Source: Phycisphaerae bacterium
Lineage (GTDB): Bacteria > Planctomycetota > Phycisphaerae > Phycisphaerales > SM1A02
Direction: 5' to 3'
DNA length: 64,000 nt
Assembly (NCBI GenBank): GCA_016795065.1
Contig: JAEUIU010000066.1
Location: 62,001 to 126,000 of the forward strand
Shown: piece after piece, positions 1-8,723 of the stretch
Position numbering within the stretch: the stretch's first letter is position 1
Layout of the letters: each line of letters starts with the position of its first letter
Notes under the pieces: generated by a model
Databases searched by the model: none
Told to the model about the DNA's origin: nothing
What the model saw: only the letters and a program-made list of their open reading frames with translations
Program-made: the position numbers and the translations under genes

Positions 1-1
1 C

Positions 2-760
2 GAAAGGTTTCCTCCCGCGATGTCGCTCGACCAGTGGATACTCGCGGCTCAGCTTCTTCAGGCGAGGGCTTACGAGATCGCGATCGGCTGGATGCGGGCA
101 AACGCTCCGACGTGCATGGGAGCGCTCTTCTGGCAGTGGAACGATGTCTGGCGAGGGCACTCGTGGTCGGTGTGGGATGTGGCGGGGCGCCCGAAGCCTT
201 CGTATTTCGCTGTGCGACGCGCCTCGGCACCGCTTCACCTCGGATTGCTGCCGCAAGAGGGCGGACTGCGGGCGGTTGTCGTGTCAGCGCCAGGCGAGTC
301 ATCCGATCGGCCGGTAGCGGCTCGGGCGCGGGTCTTCACCCACGGCGGTGCGGTGATCGCAGACGAAGTGGTCGGACTCGCCGATCGTGGGGAGTGGTTC
401 GCGGATGCAGTTCTCCCAGAGCGATGGTGGGCCTCACGTGAGTTGTCGGACCTGATTGTGGTGGTGGATGCCGACGACATGCGGGCGACGCATCGCTTCG
501 TGAGCGACCGCGAACGGGCGCTTCCGCCGGCGCGGTTCCAGGTTGAGACGCGCATTGATGAGATCCGAGTGCAGGCAGAGTCGCTGTTGTGCGAACTCTG
601 TGTGCTCCCTGAATTGGGAGGGGGCATGCATGCTCGTGCGCGCGACGGGATGCTCACCCTTCTGCCGGGTGAGGTGGCGACGATCGGTATCGACGGTGAG
701 CCGTTGGACGCACGGACAGCGACGGCTTCGATCCGATGCGCGAACATGATTGGCCGCTGA
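2..760 (+). CDS. Beta-mannosidase-like GH2 protein, C-terminal fragment
   Basis: The frame is open to the left edge (codons for ERFPPAMSLDQW precede the first ATG), so this is the 3' part of a longer gene. The stretch GALFWQWNDVWRGHSW followed by GRPKPSYFAVRR is the conserved end of the catalytic barrel in glycoside hydrolase family 2 beta-mannosidases, which cleave terminal beta-mannose from oligosaccharides. The catalytic glutamates lie outside the window. The remaining 180 or so residues are beta-rich, as expected for the accessory Ig-like domains after the barrel. The GH2 assignment is good; the exact substrate is inferred from the mannosidase-like motif. The next gene on the same strand starts about 160 bases downstream. 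Confidence 0.8.
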   Translation, partial: ERFPPAMSLDQWILAAQLLQARAYEIAIGWMRANAPTCMGALFWQWNDVWRGHSWSVWDVAGRPKPSYFAVRRASAPLHLGLLPQEGGLRAVVVSAPGESSDRPVAARARVFTHGGAVIADEVVGLADRGEWFADAVLPERWWASRELSDLIVVVDADDMRATHRFVSDRERALPPARFQVETRIDEIRVQAESLLCELCVLPELGGGMHARARDGMLTLLPGEVATIGIDGEPLDARTATASIRCANMIGR

Positions 761-920
761 TGGCGGCGCGCGGTCTGCGGTCTCCCCAGTTCGTGAGGCA
801 CGGGTTGTCCACAATCTGAGAATCTCTCGGAAAAAGTGCCTAGAAATCAGGAGCTCCAAATTGGAGCGGTAGGTTGTGCCTCGTGGTGGGCCGAAGTGGT
901 TTCCGCATGGAGGTTGGCAC

Positions 921-1580
921 GTGATTGAACGCAATCTGGGGTGTGAAGCGTCACCGGACGAGGCCGTCGGCGATGCAGATGTCTCACGGCCTCACGGGTC
1001 GCAGGAGCCGGAAGGAGGGGTCAATGAGGCAGGCGGCTCTGGCCATGGGAGCGAGGTGGATGCCGGTGTCGAGCAGTATCTCGATCGGAGGCGAAAGGAA
1101 CGAGACCAGGCCATCGATCGGTTGCAGGCCGAGGGGGCGCAGCGGGGAAGCACCGTCGACCGCTCATTCTGGGCCATGGTGTATGACTTCGAGCACGCGC
1201 CCTCGACGAGCAATCGCAAGCAGCTCAAGGCGATTGGCGTTGAGGTGCCGCCGGACTCGGAACTCGCCGATGATGAACTGGGGGCGAAACTTCAGGAGAT
1301 TTTCGAAGGGCTTGCGCGCCTCCACGTCTACTTGCTGAACACCAATCACCTGAGCGATCGGGATCTTTATGAGAGGCTCGACACGCAGATCCTCGACGAG
1401 GAAGTGCGCGATGTCGTCGCCACTGAAGGCGTTCAGGAATGGGTTGATCTTGGGATGATGGAGGATCAGGAGGTGCTCGACGCCTACTACAACGACTTCG
1501 GTCCGAATCGGGCGAAGCCGCCGTCGGATCGGGATAGCCGGCTTCCACGTCCGCCTGGGTATCCGGACGGCGCCGCGTAG
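921..1580 (+). CDS. Hypothetical acidic protein, unknown function
   Basis: A 219-residue protein that I do not recognise. I chose the GTG at 921 because a GGAGGT ribosome-binding site lies six bases upstream; a GTG at 876 in the same frame would add 15 residues but has no such site. The first 50 residues are polar and low in complexity. A compact, mostly helical part follows, with DRSFWAMVYDFEHAPSTSNR and then an acidic helix-rich stretch rich in Leu and Asp. No signal peptide, membrane segment or metal motif is visible, so it is probably cytoplasmic. The 3' end faces the end of the next gene on the opposite strand. Confidence 0.6.
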   Translation: MIERNLGCEASPDEAVGDADVSRPHGSQEPEGGVNEAGGSGHGSEVDAGVEQYLDRRRKERDQAIDRLQAEGAQRGSTVDRSFWAMVYDFEHAPSTSNRKQLKAIGVEVPPDSELADDELGAKLQEIFEGLARLHVYLLNTNHLSDRDLYERLDTQILDEEVRDVVATEGVQEWVDLGMMEDQEVLDAYYNDFGPNRAKPPSDRDSRLPRPPGYPDGAA

Positions 1581-1917
1581 GGAGTTGATTCGAGCCAATG
1601 CCGTTCGACGAAGACCCAAACGTCGCGAGATCGCGCTGGTAACCCAGAGGCGCTCCAGGTCCGAACGGAGTACAGCCAAGTCTCAAGTGATCAGATTGAC
1701 GCGCGGCATGCGATAGGCGGCATCCATTGCCGGTGAGCTGCGGATGGAAGCGCCAGATCTCGGTTGTGTTGCCCTGGCGAGCGGATGGTTGACGACTCGT
1801 ACAACGAGTGGCGGTCGGCAACTCCGGGAGATGCAGACGAGAACGGCCACTCCGGATAGGAGTGATCGCGATCGATCGGACGTTGGCGATGAGTGGCCAG
1901 AACTGGCAGTCGTAACG
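1581..1917. other. Intergenic region between convergent genes
   Basis: These 337 bases lie between the ends of two convergent genes. I see no coding sequence with family resemblance, and no hairpin followed by a T-run. A short patch near 1636-1648 looks like a tRNA anticodon loop but cannot be folded into a tRNA. Confidence 0.5.
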
Positions 1918-3360
1918 TCAGCTGAGCCAGGCGCCGAGAAGGATGCTCAAGTCGGCGCCGCCCACGGATCCGTCGCCATTCAAATCCGCCCCGGATGAGC
2001 CGCCATCGGTGCCCCATTCCCCAAGGAGGATGCTCAGGTCGGCAGCATTGACGAAACCGTCATCATTCAGGTCGCCTGGCAACGCGGGCGCGGCCGAGGG
2101 TACCGGAACGGAGACGTTCGCCGTCGTGGCGGTGCTTCCAGCGGTGGCTGGCTTGAAGACGCCAATGGTCGCGACTCCGCTGGTTGGCGGTGTCGCGGCA
2201 TCGAAGCGGAAGTTGTAGAGCGTGCCGAATCGCAGTGCGTTGGCGTTCGCGTTCTGTGCGAACGTCTGGGTAGCCCATGTCACGCTGCCGTTGTCGGCAG
2301 CCATCGTCCAATCGGTGTTGGAGTAGGGTTCGCCTGAGTGCGAGAAGGTGTCGTGAAATCCGATGTTGGCGGGATCGGACCCTTCTGCCGAGGGGACCGC
2401 GAAGGAACCAGCGCTGCGATCAGAAGAGAGGTTCTGAATGGCATACTCATAATGCCAGGTGCCATCCCCGTTCTCCGAGACCTTGCTGGCGACGAGGAAG
2501 CGGCCGTCGCCAACCACGTCCACGATCTCGATCGTGACGTTCGGATCAGGAATCCCGACTCCGAGCCCGTGTTCCTTCCAGGCGTAGATGGCCGGCTTTT
2601 CTTGGAACGTCGATCCGGTCAGGCTCAAGGTGTAGGAGCCGCCCGAAAGCGATCCAACCAAAACGCGGCGATAGGAGGCGTTGTTGTTGTCGTTATCCGA
2701 GGCGGCATCTTGGGGATGAATGTACTGGCCCTCACCAAAGTAGAGCGATGCCGGGTTGAGTCCGGGAGTGAGGTCGTCGATGAGCACCTGAAGCCGGCGC
2801 CCAATGGTGGCAGGGGCTGCTGGAGCGGTGAACGGGAATGGGAATGCCCCGGTCGAGGCATTTACTTGGGACCGTGGGCCGAGGTCGCCCTGGGCGCCAT
2901 TTAGGCTCGCGACGTAGGGATCGGAGCATCCGATACCAAGCCAGTCGCAGCCACCATCGGACTGGCACGTGTCGCAGAGGTTGCCGTCGATGGCGCACCA
3001 GCCGTGCTTCAGCCACGATTGCCCGATCTGCTCGAAGCGCCCATTCTTCAATCGGAAGAGGTTCTGAGCGATGACAGGGTGTTGGTTGTCGTTCACGCCC
3101 GAGTCAATCCAAGAGAGTTCGGCGTCACCGATGTTGCAGGAGGTCGTCCCGATGGAATAGGCGGAGATGCCGCCCACCGTTCCGAACTTGCCGAAGTCCG
3201 ATAGTGCACCCACGATCACATCGGGGCCGATCGAGCCTGCAATGCCGCCGTCTCCGCGGCCAGCACCTGCACCAAGCTGGCCCGCAAAGAAAGCAACGGG
3301 AAGCGAGGCAAGAACCACAACCAAAGCCATCTTCGGGCTCACGAACGATCGATGCTGCAT
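1918..3360 (-). CDS. Secreted protein with C-terminal dockerin-like module, paralogue of the gene at 19816-21222
   Basis: A 480-residue secreted protein. The ATG at 3360 has GGAG about ten bases upstream and gives a clean signal peptide (ALVVVLASLPVAFFAGQLGA); the frame stays open 85 codons further upstream but that part has no signal-like character. The body shares long blocks with the protein at 19816-21222, such as GPDVIVGxxxxxxKxGT, GCSDPY, QGxLGPRS, IHPxDxAxxNDNNNASYR, GSLSGGSYxLSLTG and QEKPAIYAWK. About ten cysteines in the first half suggest disulfides. The last 55 residues form two EF-hand-like loops (DLNDDGFVNAADLSILLGEW and DLNGDGSVGGADLSILLGAW), the dockerin-like tail common in Phycisphaerae. 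The function of the body is unknown; an extracellular or surface role is inferred. Confidence 0.85.
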   Translation of the reverse strand: MQHRSFVSPKMALVVVLASLPVAFFAGQLGAGAGRGDGGIAGSIGPDVIVGALSDFGKFGTVGGISAYSIGTTSCNIGDAELSWIDSGVNDNQHPVIAQNLFRLKNGRFEQIGQSWLKHGWCAIDGNLCDTCQSDGGCDWLGIGCSDPYVASLNGAQGDLGPRSQVNASTGAFPFPFTAPAAPATIGRRLQVLIDDLTPGLNPASLYFGEGQYIHPQDAASDNDNNNASYRRVLVGSLSGGSYTLSLTGSTFQEKPAIYAWKEHGLGVGIPDPNVTIEIVDVVGDGRFLVASKVSENGDGTWHYEYAIQNLSSDRSAGSFAVPSAEGSDPANIGFHDTFSHSGEPYSNTDWTMAADNGSVTWATQTFAQNANANALRFGTLYNFRFDAATPPTSGVATIGVFKPATAGSTATTANVSVPVPSAAPALPGDLNDDGFVNAADLSILLGEWGTDGGSSGADLNGDGSVGGADLSILLGAWLS

Positions 3361-3749
3361 CAGGCGAAACTCCGGAACGGGTGATTCGAGCAGACTACAC
3401 CACGGACCGGCTGAGACGAAGGGCCGTCGTTCGGAAAGGCTTCCGATTGAAGCGGGGTCGCCACCTGAGAACGTGATCGCCACCGGTCCTCGCCTGGCCA
3501 CGCTGAAGGATGGACTGCCTTTCATGATGCGGATCAGGTCCATCCCAAGAGCCTGGGCCCTTGGTCGGAAGTGCCGCTCGGTAGGCATCGATGCGTGCCG
3601 TGCACAGATGACCAAGGCTGGTTCGGGACAACAACGATCTGAAACATCGGCGCTTCGCGCCGTCGCGGAGTCGGCCTGTCGCCATTGTGGGTGGTCGCCA
3701 TCTCAGGCATCGAGCCGTCCAGCGCGTAAAGCACCCGGGCTGGTTCGTG
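3361..3749. other. Intergenic region upstream of the secreted-protein gene
   Basis: A 389-base gap between the start of the secreted-protein gene and the end of the DedA gene, both on the minus strand. It should hold the promoter and leader of the secreted-protein gene. I cannot point to a convincing -35/-10 pair or terminator hairpin. Confidence 0.4.
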
Positions 3750-4757
3750 CTACCGCGGGGCGGGTTGGGGAACATGCTCTCGGCGACGACGACTGAAGGT
3801 CCGCAGCCACGCCGCCTTCGAGCGTGGAGCGCGGCCAGCTCGCTTGCGGCTACTCAGCCACCAATGGAGGGCGACGCCGGCCAAGACGAACGCGGCCGTG
3901 ATGGCGACGAGCTTAATGACGAACTCGGAGGTCGACTTGGCTTCGCCCATGCCAATGGCAGCGACGTAGCCCATCCCGACCTGTAACGGCACGGTGATGG
4001 CACAGGTGCTGAACTCGACAACGATGAGCTTCCACCATTGCAGGTGAAGGATGCCCGCCATCGTGATCACAGGAGTTCGTGTTCCCGGGATGAACCGAGC
4101 CAGAATCACCACGATGATCCCTCTCGCCTCCATTTGGTGCTTCGCTTCAAGCAGGCGTCGCGGATGAATGATTCGTTTGAACCAACGGCTGTGAACCATC
4201 CGGGTCCCGAATCGTCGGCACATGGCAAGCCAGAGTAGGTCGCCGATGACCAATCCCACGTAAGCAGCCAGAAGCGTCTCGGTCCAGGTGAGCTTGCCGG
4301 ATGCAATCAGGATTCCTGCCGGAATCAGGATCAGGTCCTCACTCAGGTGCAGGCCCACTCCCGACAGGATGAAGATGATCATGATGGCCCACGGGCCATA
4401 CTTGATGTAAGGCTCGATCCAAGCGGCCATCCAACCGTCATGCGAGGCCGCCGCCTGAACTGCCGGCATCGTGTGCGTGCCAAAGGTCGCGGTCGACTCG
4501 GCGGCCACGTGTGCCACCGGCGCTCCTTGGGCAATCGGTGCGGCATGGACCGCACTCGCCACAACAACCATCGCGTCATGGATCAGGGCGCCGATCGAGC
4601 CTGGAACCGCCTGCTGAAGGAGACCCTGAATGCCTCCGTCGATCGATCCCATGCCAACCAGCACTTGGCAGACGTGGGCGACTCCCGACGCCGCATCCAT
4701 TGGCAGGGCGGCCAGGTGCGGAACGAGGGAAGCAAGATCAGTCAGCATCGAGTCCAT
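3750..4757 (-). CDS. DedA-family membrane protein (SNARE-associated/VTT domain)
   Basis: A 335-residue inner-membrane protein of the DedA family, whose members act in undecaprenyl-phosphate or phospholipid translocation and membrane homeostasis. Family hallmarks are visible: SEDLILIPAGILIASGKLTW near residue 140, then RFIPGTRTPVITMAGILHL with the conserved arginine and proline in the re-entrant loop, followed by several hydrophobic helices. The N-terminal 108 residues are unusual for the family: Ala/Gly/His-rich and only weakly hydrophobic. The true start could therefore be the ATG at residue 109 (MAAWIEPYIKYGP), which would give a protein nearer the usual size of about 220 residues. The C-terminal tail is strongly basic. 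Confidence 0.85.
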   Translation of the reverse strand: MDSMLTDLASLVPHLAALPMDAASGVAHVCQVLVGMGSIDGGIQGLLQQAVPGSIGALIHDAMVVVASAVHAAPIAQGAPVAHVAAESTATFGTHTMPAVQAAASHDGWMAAWIEPYIKYGPWAIMIIFILSGVGLHLSEDLILIPAGILIASGKLTWTETLLAAYVGLVIGDLLWLAMCRRFGTRMVHSRWFKRIIHPRRLLEAKHQMEARGIIVVILARFIPGTRTPVITMAGILHLQWWKLIVVEFSTCAITVPLQVGMGYVAAIGMGEAKSTSEFVIKLVAITAAFVLAGVALHWWLSSRKRAGRAPRSKAAWLRTFSRRRREHVPQPAPR

Positions 4758-5010
4758 TCGAACCGAGATTCCGTTCCTGAAGCAGTGGTCGTCACATTTC
4801 GACGACCCGCAACCTTGACCGTTGACCCCTGTCAGATCGTTCCGGAGTCTGCGTCCCGTCGTTGTGAACTCAAGGCGAACGCAACCCGTCTGTCTGCACC
4901 GTCCGGAGCGGCTCGTCGAGCCGCCATCCGGTTGGAAGTTCGACTAGTCTAGCGTTCCGGTTCAGCTCATCGGCCGTTTCCGCCGCCATTCCTCTGGACG
5001 CGCCGTTCCC

Positions 5011-7029
5011 ATGCAATCCACACATCCATCGCAGGGGCTCAACAACCCCGATGGCGTCTCCCCCGGTGGGTGGATGTTCGCACGGTTCTTGGCCCTCGGT
5101 TCTGTCCTTCTGTCGCTTCTGGCGAGCCTAACCCTCTCTCTCTCCCGAGTCGGAGTCCTGCCCGCTTCACTGCCCGGCTGCGCAACGGACGGAGGCTGTT
5201 CGGCCTTGGCCTCGTCACAATGGGCGACCCTCCCCCTCATCGGCTGGCCGTGGTCGCACGCGGGATCGGCGTGGTTTGCCTCGATTCTCACGCTGGTGCT
5301 GATCGCTGAAGTGAAGACAGGGTCAGCCGGAGCCGGCGCTCCCGTCAGCCAAAGTGCATCCCACCGATATGCCCTCGTCTGGCTTGCCCGGCTTGGGTCT
5401 GGCGTCTCGTTGGGGCTTCTGTCGGTCATGCTGATCCTTCGGACCTTCTGTCTTTGGTGCGCAATTGCCCATGTCGGCAGCCTCGCTTTCTGGTGGGCTT
5501 GCGAACGGATCGTCGGCAGCCACGCCCGCAGGCAGCCGGGCCCCTCTGCGATGCCCGCTCGTCAGCCGCGACCGCTCTCTGGGGTGGCGACCGCCGCCTT
5601 GGTCCTCCTTGTGTCCACGGCTGGCTTGGCGGTTCTGGAAAGGCGGCACGCAAAGCGTCTCGCTGAACTCGCCGCGGCCGACGAGGCCGCGATGGCGGCA
5701 GCGATCGCCCGTCGTAGAACGGATGGCCAGGCCTCCAGTGCTCCTCCCGAGCCAATCCCTGTCGTCGAAGACATGGCGGCCCGCCTCAAGGGGCGCTGGG
5801 CCTTTGGCGTTGCAACCGCCCCCATCGAGATCGTTGTCTTCTCCGACTATCAGTGTCCCGATTGCCGACGGATCGAATCCGAGATCGACGCGATCGTCGC
5901 TCACGGCGATGTCTCGGTAACGCCACGACACTTCCCGCTCTGCTCCGATTGCAACCGTCTGGTCCCAAAGTCGCTGCACCCCGATGCCTGTAGGCGGGCG
6001 CTTCTCGCCGAGGCGGCCGGCCAATTGGGTGGCGCTGCGGCATTCCGCGCCGCCCACACGGCGCTCTTTGCCATCCAAGGCGAAACGGAGAGTTCCGACC
6101 CCGTCTCCGCCGTGGCGGTCGCAACGGGACTTGATCGGGCCCAACTCCTCGAGCGCATCGCCGGCCAGGAAGCGACGACTGCCGTCACCGACGACATCGA
6201 CGACGCCGTCGCGCTCGGTGTGACCTTTACGCCGATGGTCTTTGTGAACGGTCGGGAGTGGAAGTGGTACCAGACCCGCAGTCGACTCGTCGACCTGGTC
6301 GACCGCGTCCGCACCCAATCGCTGGAGCGCATCGCGCCGCCTTCCGCCGTCGGACGGCTGGTCGAGGATTGGCAATCGGCCCGTCGCATTGCGTCGTTGG
6401 ACGAGGAAAGCGTGCCGCCGTTTCTTCTTCTTGCTCCCTCGATCGCACCCGACGGTCCTCGGGAAGGCGATGACAACGTGCCGCACGTGCGGTTGTGGCT
6501 TGACTACACCCTCCCTGGCTCGGGCATCCTCGATCATGCGTTCAAGGCCCTCGCATCCGAAGACCTCCGTTTTCGCGTCTCGGTTTACCAATTCCCGGCC
6601 AGCTCGCAGTGCAACGACATGCGAGGCCTGCCCGTGGGTACGCCTGAGTCGTGCTTGGCCGCCTTGGCTGCGGCAGCCGGTGGCATCGTTGGCGGTGAGT
6701 CGGGCTTCCGTTTGACCCACGATTGGCTGATCGCTCACCCCAACGAGATCTCGCTCGCGGGTCTGACGCCGATATGGGACACCCTGCCCGGTGAACGCAA
6801 GGCCTTCACCAGCGCCTATTCCGACGGTCGAGCCATGGAAATCGTGCGCGGCCACGCCGCGGCCATCGTCTCGCGAGCCGCCGTGACGGCTGTTCCGATC
6901 GTCATGGTCGATGAGCGCATCGTCCCGCGATGGGATCACCCCGGCGCCCCGGCGATCGACGTCCTTCGAGCCATCGTCCGTGCCGCCACCGTCGAGCGAA
7001 CCTCACCGCAACCGAATCACGCCCGGTGA
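5011..7029 (+). CDS. Vitamin K epoxide reductase domain fused to two thioredoxin-like domains
   Basis: A 672-residue membrane protein predicted to form and pass on protein disulfide bonds outside the cytoplasmic membrane. Residues 22-165 are a VKOR domain: several hydrophobic helices, the loop cysteines Cys57 and Cys63 (GCATDGGCSALASS) and the quinone-side CLWC motif at 147-150. A transmembrane helix near 192-210 leads to a DsbA-like thioredoxin domain with CPDC at 282-285 and a TP cis-proline (VTFTPMVFVNG). A second DsbA-like domain follows (VRLWLDYTLPGSG), which keeps the cis-proline region (VTAVPIVMV) but has lost the CxxC. VKOR-thioredoxin fusions are known oxidative-folding enzymes; the third, inactive-looking domain is unusual. 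Many cysteine-rich secreted proteins in the window are plausible clients. Confidence 0.85.
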   Translation: MQSTHPSQGLNNPDGVSPGGWMFARFLALGSVLLSLLASLTLSLSRVGVLPASLPGCATDGGCSALASSQWATLPLIGWPWSHAGSAWFASILTLVLIAEVKTGSAGAGAPVSQSASHRYALVWLARLGSGVSLGLLSVMLILRTFCLWCAIAHVGSLAFWWACERIVGSHARRQPGPSAMPARQPRPLSGVATAALVLLVSTAGLAVLERRHAKRLAELAAADEAAMAAAIARRRTDGQASSAPPEPIPVVEDMAARLKGRWAFGVATAPIEIVVFSDYQCPDCRRIESEIDAIVAHGDVSVTPRHFPLCSDCNRLVPKSLHPDACRRALLAEAAGQLGGAAAFRAAHTALFAIQGETESSDPVSAVAVATGLDRAQLLERIAGQEATTAVTDDIDDAVALGVTFTPMVFVNGREWKWYQTRSRLVDLVDRVRTQSLERIAPPSAVGRLVEDWQSARRIASLDEESVPPFLLLAPSIAPDGPREGDDNVPHVRLWLDYTLPGSGILDHAFKALASEDLRFRVSVYQFPASSQCNDMRGLPVGTPESCLAALAAAAGGIVGGESGFRLTHDWLIAHPNEISLAGLTPIWDTLPGERKAFTSAYSDGRAMEIVRGHAAAIVSRAAVTAVPIVMVDERIVPRWDHPGAPAIDVLRAIVRAATVERTSPQPNHAR

Positions 7030-7062
7030 GGCGGTCGAGTGCGAGGGCCCTCCGCCTTTCGC

Positions 7063-7740
7063 TTACACCAACCCAGTGAGGTCGTGAAGCCCGATCGGTT
7101 CGGGCGACGAGAAGGGCTCGGCCGACTCCGTCCCGATGCGGCTTCCGAAGTACCGATCCGATGCTGCGATCCAATCCGGCACGCCCCGGTTCTTCTCGTT
7201 CTCGACGAACTGACTGTGATAGGCCATGATCGCCGCTCGCTTCCGTTCGGCGAATCCGCTGGTGTCGATCAGAAAACTCGGCTGCGGCACGATTCTCAGA
7301 TGCGTGCAGTAGTAGTGGAAGAGCCACTTCGGATAGCGCGGTTCGCCGGGCAGGTCGACCTTGGTCAGTTTCGCATCAAAGCGGGCATCCTCGGCAATCC
7401 TCGTGACCGCACGGTGATCCGGGTGAGCGTCCTCGGGGAACGGCACGAACATGACGTCGATACGCTCGGTGCGAATCACCGCCGCGAGTCGGTGGCGGGC
7501 GTCGATGGTGTGCTCGACGCGTCGGTTCGGAAGACCAAGCGCATGCCGTCGCACTCCGAGCACTCGCGCTGCTTCGGCTGCTTCCTGCGCCCGTCGCTCC
7601 GGCGTTCCGAAGGGTGTGGGCTCGCCGTTGGTCACGTCCAGGAGCAGGACGTCATGCCCCGAACTCGCCAACTTGGCGATCGTCCCGCCCATGGTGAGTT
7701 CCTGGTCATCCGGATGTGGGCCGACCACGAGTATTCTCAT
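7063..7740 (-). CDS. LmbE/PIG-L family zinc deacetylase
   Basis: A 225-residue protein of the LmbE/PIG-L family, zinc-dependent deacetylases that usually remove acetyl from N-acetylglucosamine conjugates, for instance in bacillithiol or mycothiol synthesis. The N-terminal signature PHPDDQE supplies the metal and catalytic residues, and HPDH near the middle supplies the third ligand. The ATG overlaps the stop of the amidase-like gene by four bases (ATGA), so the two are translationally coupled. No bacillithiol ligase is visible here, so the substrate is open. Its end lies 33 bases from the end of the VKOR fusion gene on the other strand. Confidence 0.88.
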   Translation of the reverse strand: MRILVVGPHPDDQELTMGGTIAKLASSGHDVLLLDVTNGEPTPFGTPERRAQEAAEAARVLGVRRHALGLPNRRVEHTIDARHRLAAVIRTERIDVMFVPFPEDAHPDHRAVTRIAEDARFDAKLTKVDLPGEPRYPKWLFHYYCTHLRIVPQPSFLIDTSGFAERKRAAIMAYHSQFVENEKNRGVPDWIAASDRYFGSRIGTESAEPFSSPEPIGLHDLTGLV

Positions 7741-8723
7741 GAGGGCATCCTACTGACCTCGCCCGCCGAGCCGATCGCACCGTGCGGGAGGAGAACGTGT
7801 ACCCCGCGAACACCGTTGGCGATCTGGGTGACGCGAACGTGCCCTGCCACGCTGACGAGCCCTAAGGCCTCGCGGCGGCTCACCGCATGCGCTTCCATCA
7901 CGAGATCCAGCATGTCGTTGACGGCATCGGCCGCCGCGCCGTCGAGCGATTCGGCGAAGCCAAAGCTGACCATCCCCGCTGGCGACAGGGCACGAACCCG
8001 CATGGAACGCGATTCACGCGTTGTTGGCATCCTGGCCACGACCTGCATCTCGACCCGTTCCATGGCGCATTCGATGGCCGATCCGCCCACCTCGCCATCC
8101 CCTTGCGTGGCGTGCCCGTCACCGAGTGAGAGGAAGGCTCCATCCACCTCCACCGGAAGGGTCACGACGCTGCCAGCCACCAACTCGCGGCAATCGAGAT
8201 TCCCACCGCAGACCCTGGGCGTCCAGCCGTCGGCCCAAGCTCCGGTCACCGCAGGGCAGGTTCCCAACATGCCGAGGAACGGGCGCAGCGTCACGCGGTG
8301 CCCGGAGTCGCTGACCGCACTCGTCCCGTCGCGATCGAACTCCCACCGCAAGAGTAACGGAGGTAGATCTCCGACGCCCAGCGAACGGGCAACGTCGCGG
8401 TTGAGCGGACCCAACTCACCCGCGTATGTCCATCCATGCGATGCGGGCACGATCGCACGAAGATGAACGTCGACGACCATTCCCCGACGGGCTTCCTCGA
8501 TCACGATCGGTCCCAGGAGCGCTGGCCCGTCGTCGCGTGGCGACTCGCGCGGACCGAACGTTGGGCGATGACCGGACGCGTCCCGCCGTTGGTCGCTCCA
8601 CGAGACATCGAGCGTGGTGCAACGAAGGACATCGCCCGATCGCACGATCACGGCCGGCTCGAGAGTCGGCGAATAGCGTCCATGGAGCGTTCGTCGCTCC
8701 GGTTTCACTTCATGCACCATCAC
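7737..8723 (-). CDS. Acetamidase/formamidase-family protein
   Basis: A 328-residue protein of the FmdA/AmdA family, which hydrolyses short amides to ammonia and the acid. Diagnostic blocks are CGGNLDCRELVAGS and FLSLGDGHATQGDGEVGGSA, which line the metal-containing active site. GTG at 8723 and ATG at 8720 are adjacent possible starts; GTG lies eight bases from a GGAAG ribosome-binding site. Either start overlaps the stop of the upstream gene, and the gene's own stop overlaps the start of the deacetylase gene, so it sits in the middle of a coupled operon. Substrate specificity cannot be read from sequence. Confidence 0.88.
   Translation of the reverse strand: MMVHEVKPERRTLHGRYSPTLEPAVIVRSGDVLRCTTLDVSWSDQRRDASGHRPTFGPRESPRDDGPALLGPIVIEEARRGMVVDVHLRAIVPASHGWTYAGELGPLNRDVARSLGVGDLPPLLLRWEFDRDGTSAVSDSGHRVTLRPFLGMLGTCPAVTGAWADGWTPRVCGGNLDCRELVAGSVVTLPVEVDGAFLSLGDGHATQGDGEVGGSAIECAMERVEMQVVARMPTTRESRSMRVRALSPAGMVSFGFAESLDGAAADAVNDMLDLVMEAHAVSRREALGLVSVAGHVRVTQIANGVRGVHVLLPHGAIGSAGEVSRMPS

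Noticed and set aside
1626..1668. tRNA-like patch with a CTGGTAA loop followed by a T-arm-like run
   Set aside because: The bases flanking the loop do not pair as an anticodon stem, and no D-arm or acceptor stem can be found around it.
5323..6939. 538-codon open frame opposite the VKOR fusion gene
   Set aside because: It is an antisense frame kept open by high GC; it has no family motif, while the sense strand has full VKOR and thioredoxin signatures.
7030..7062. Terminator between the VKOR fusion and LmbE-like genes
   Set aside because: Only a five-pair stem with a long loop and three Ts could be drawn.
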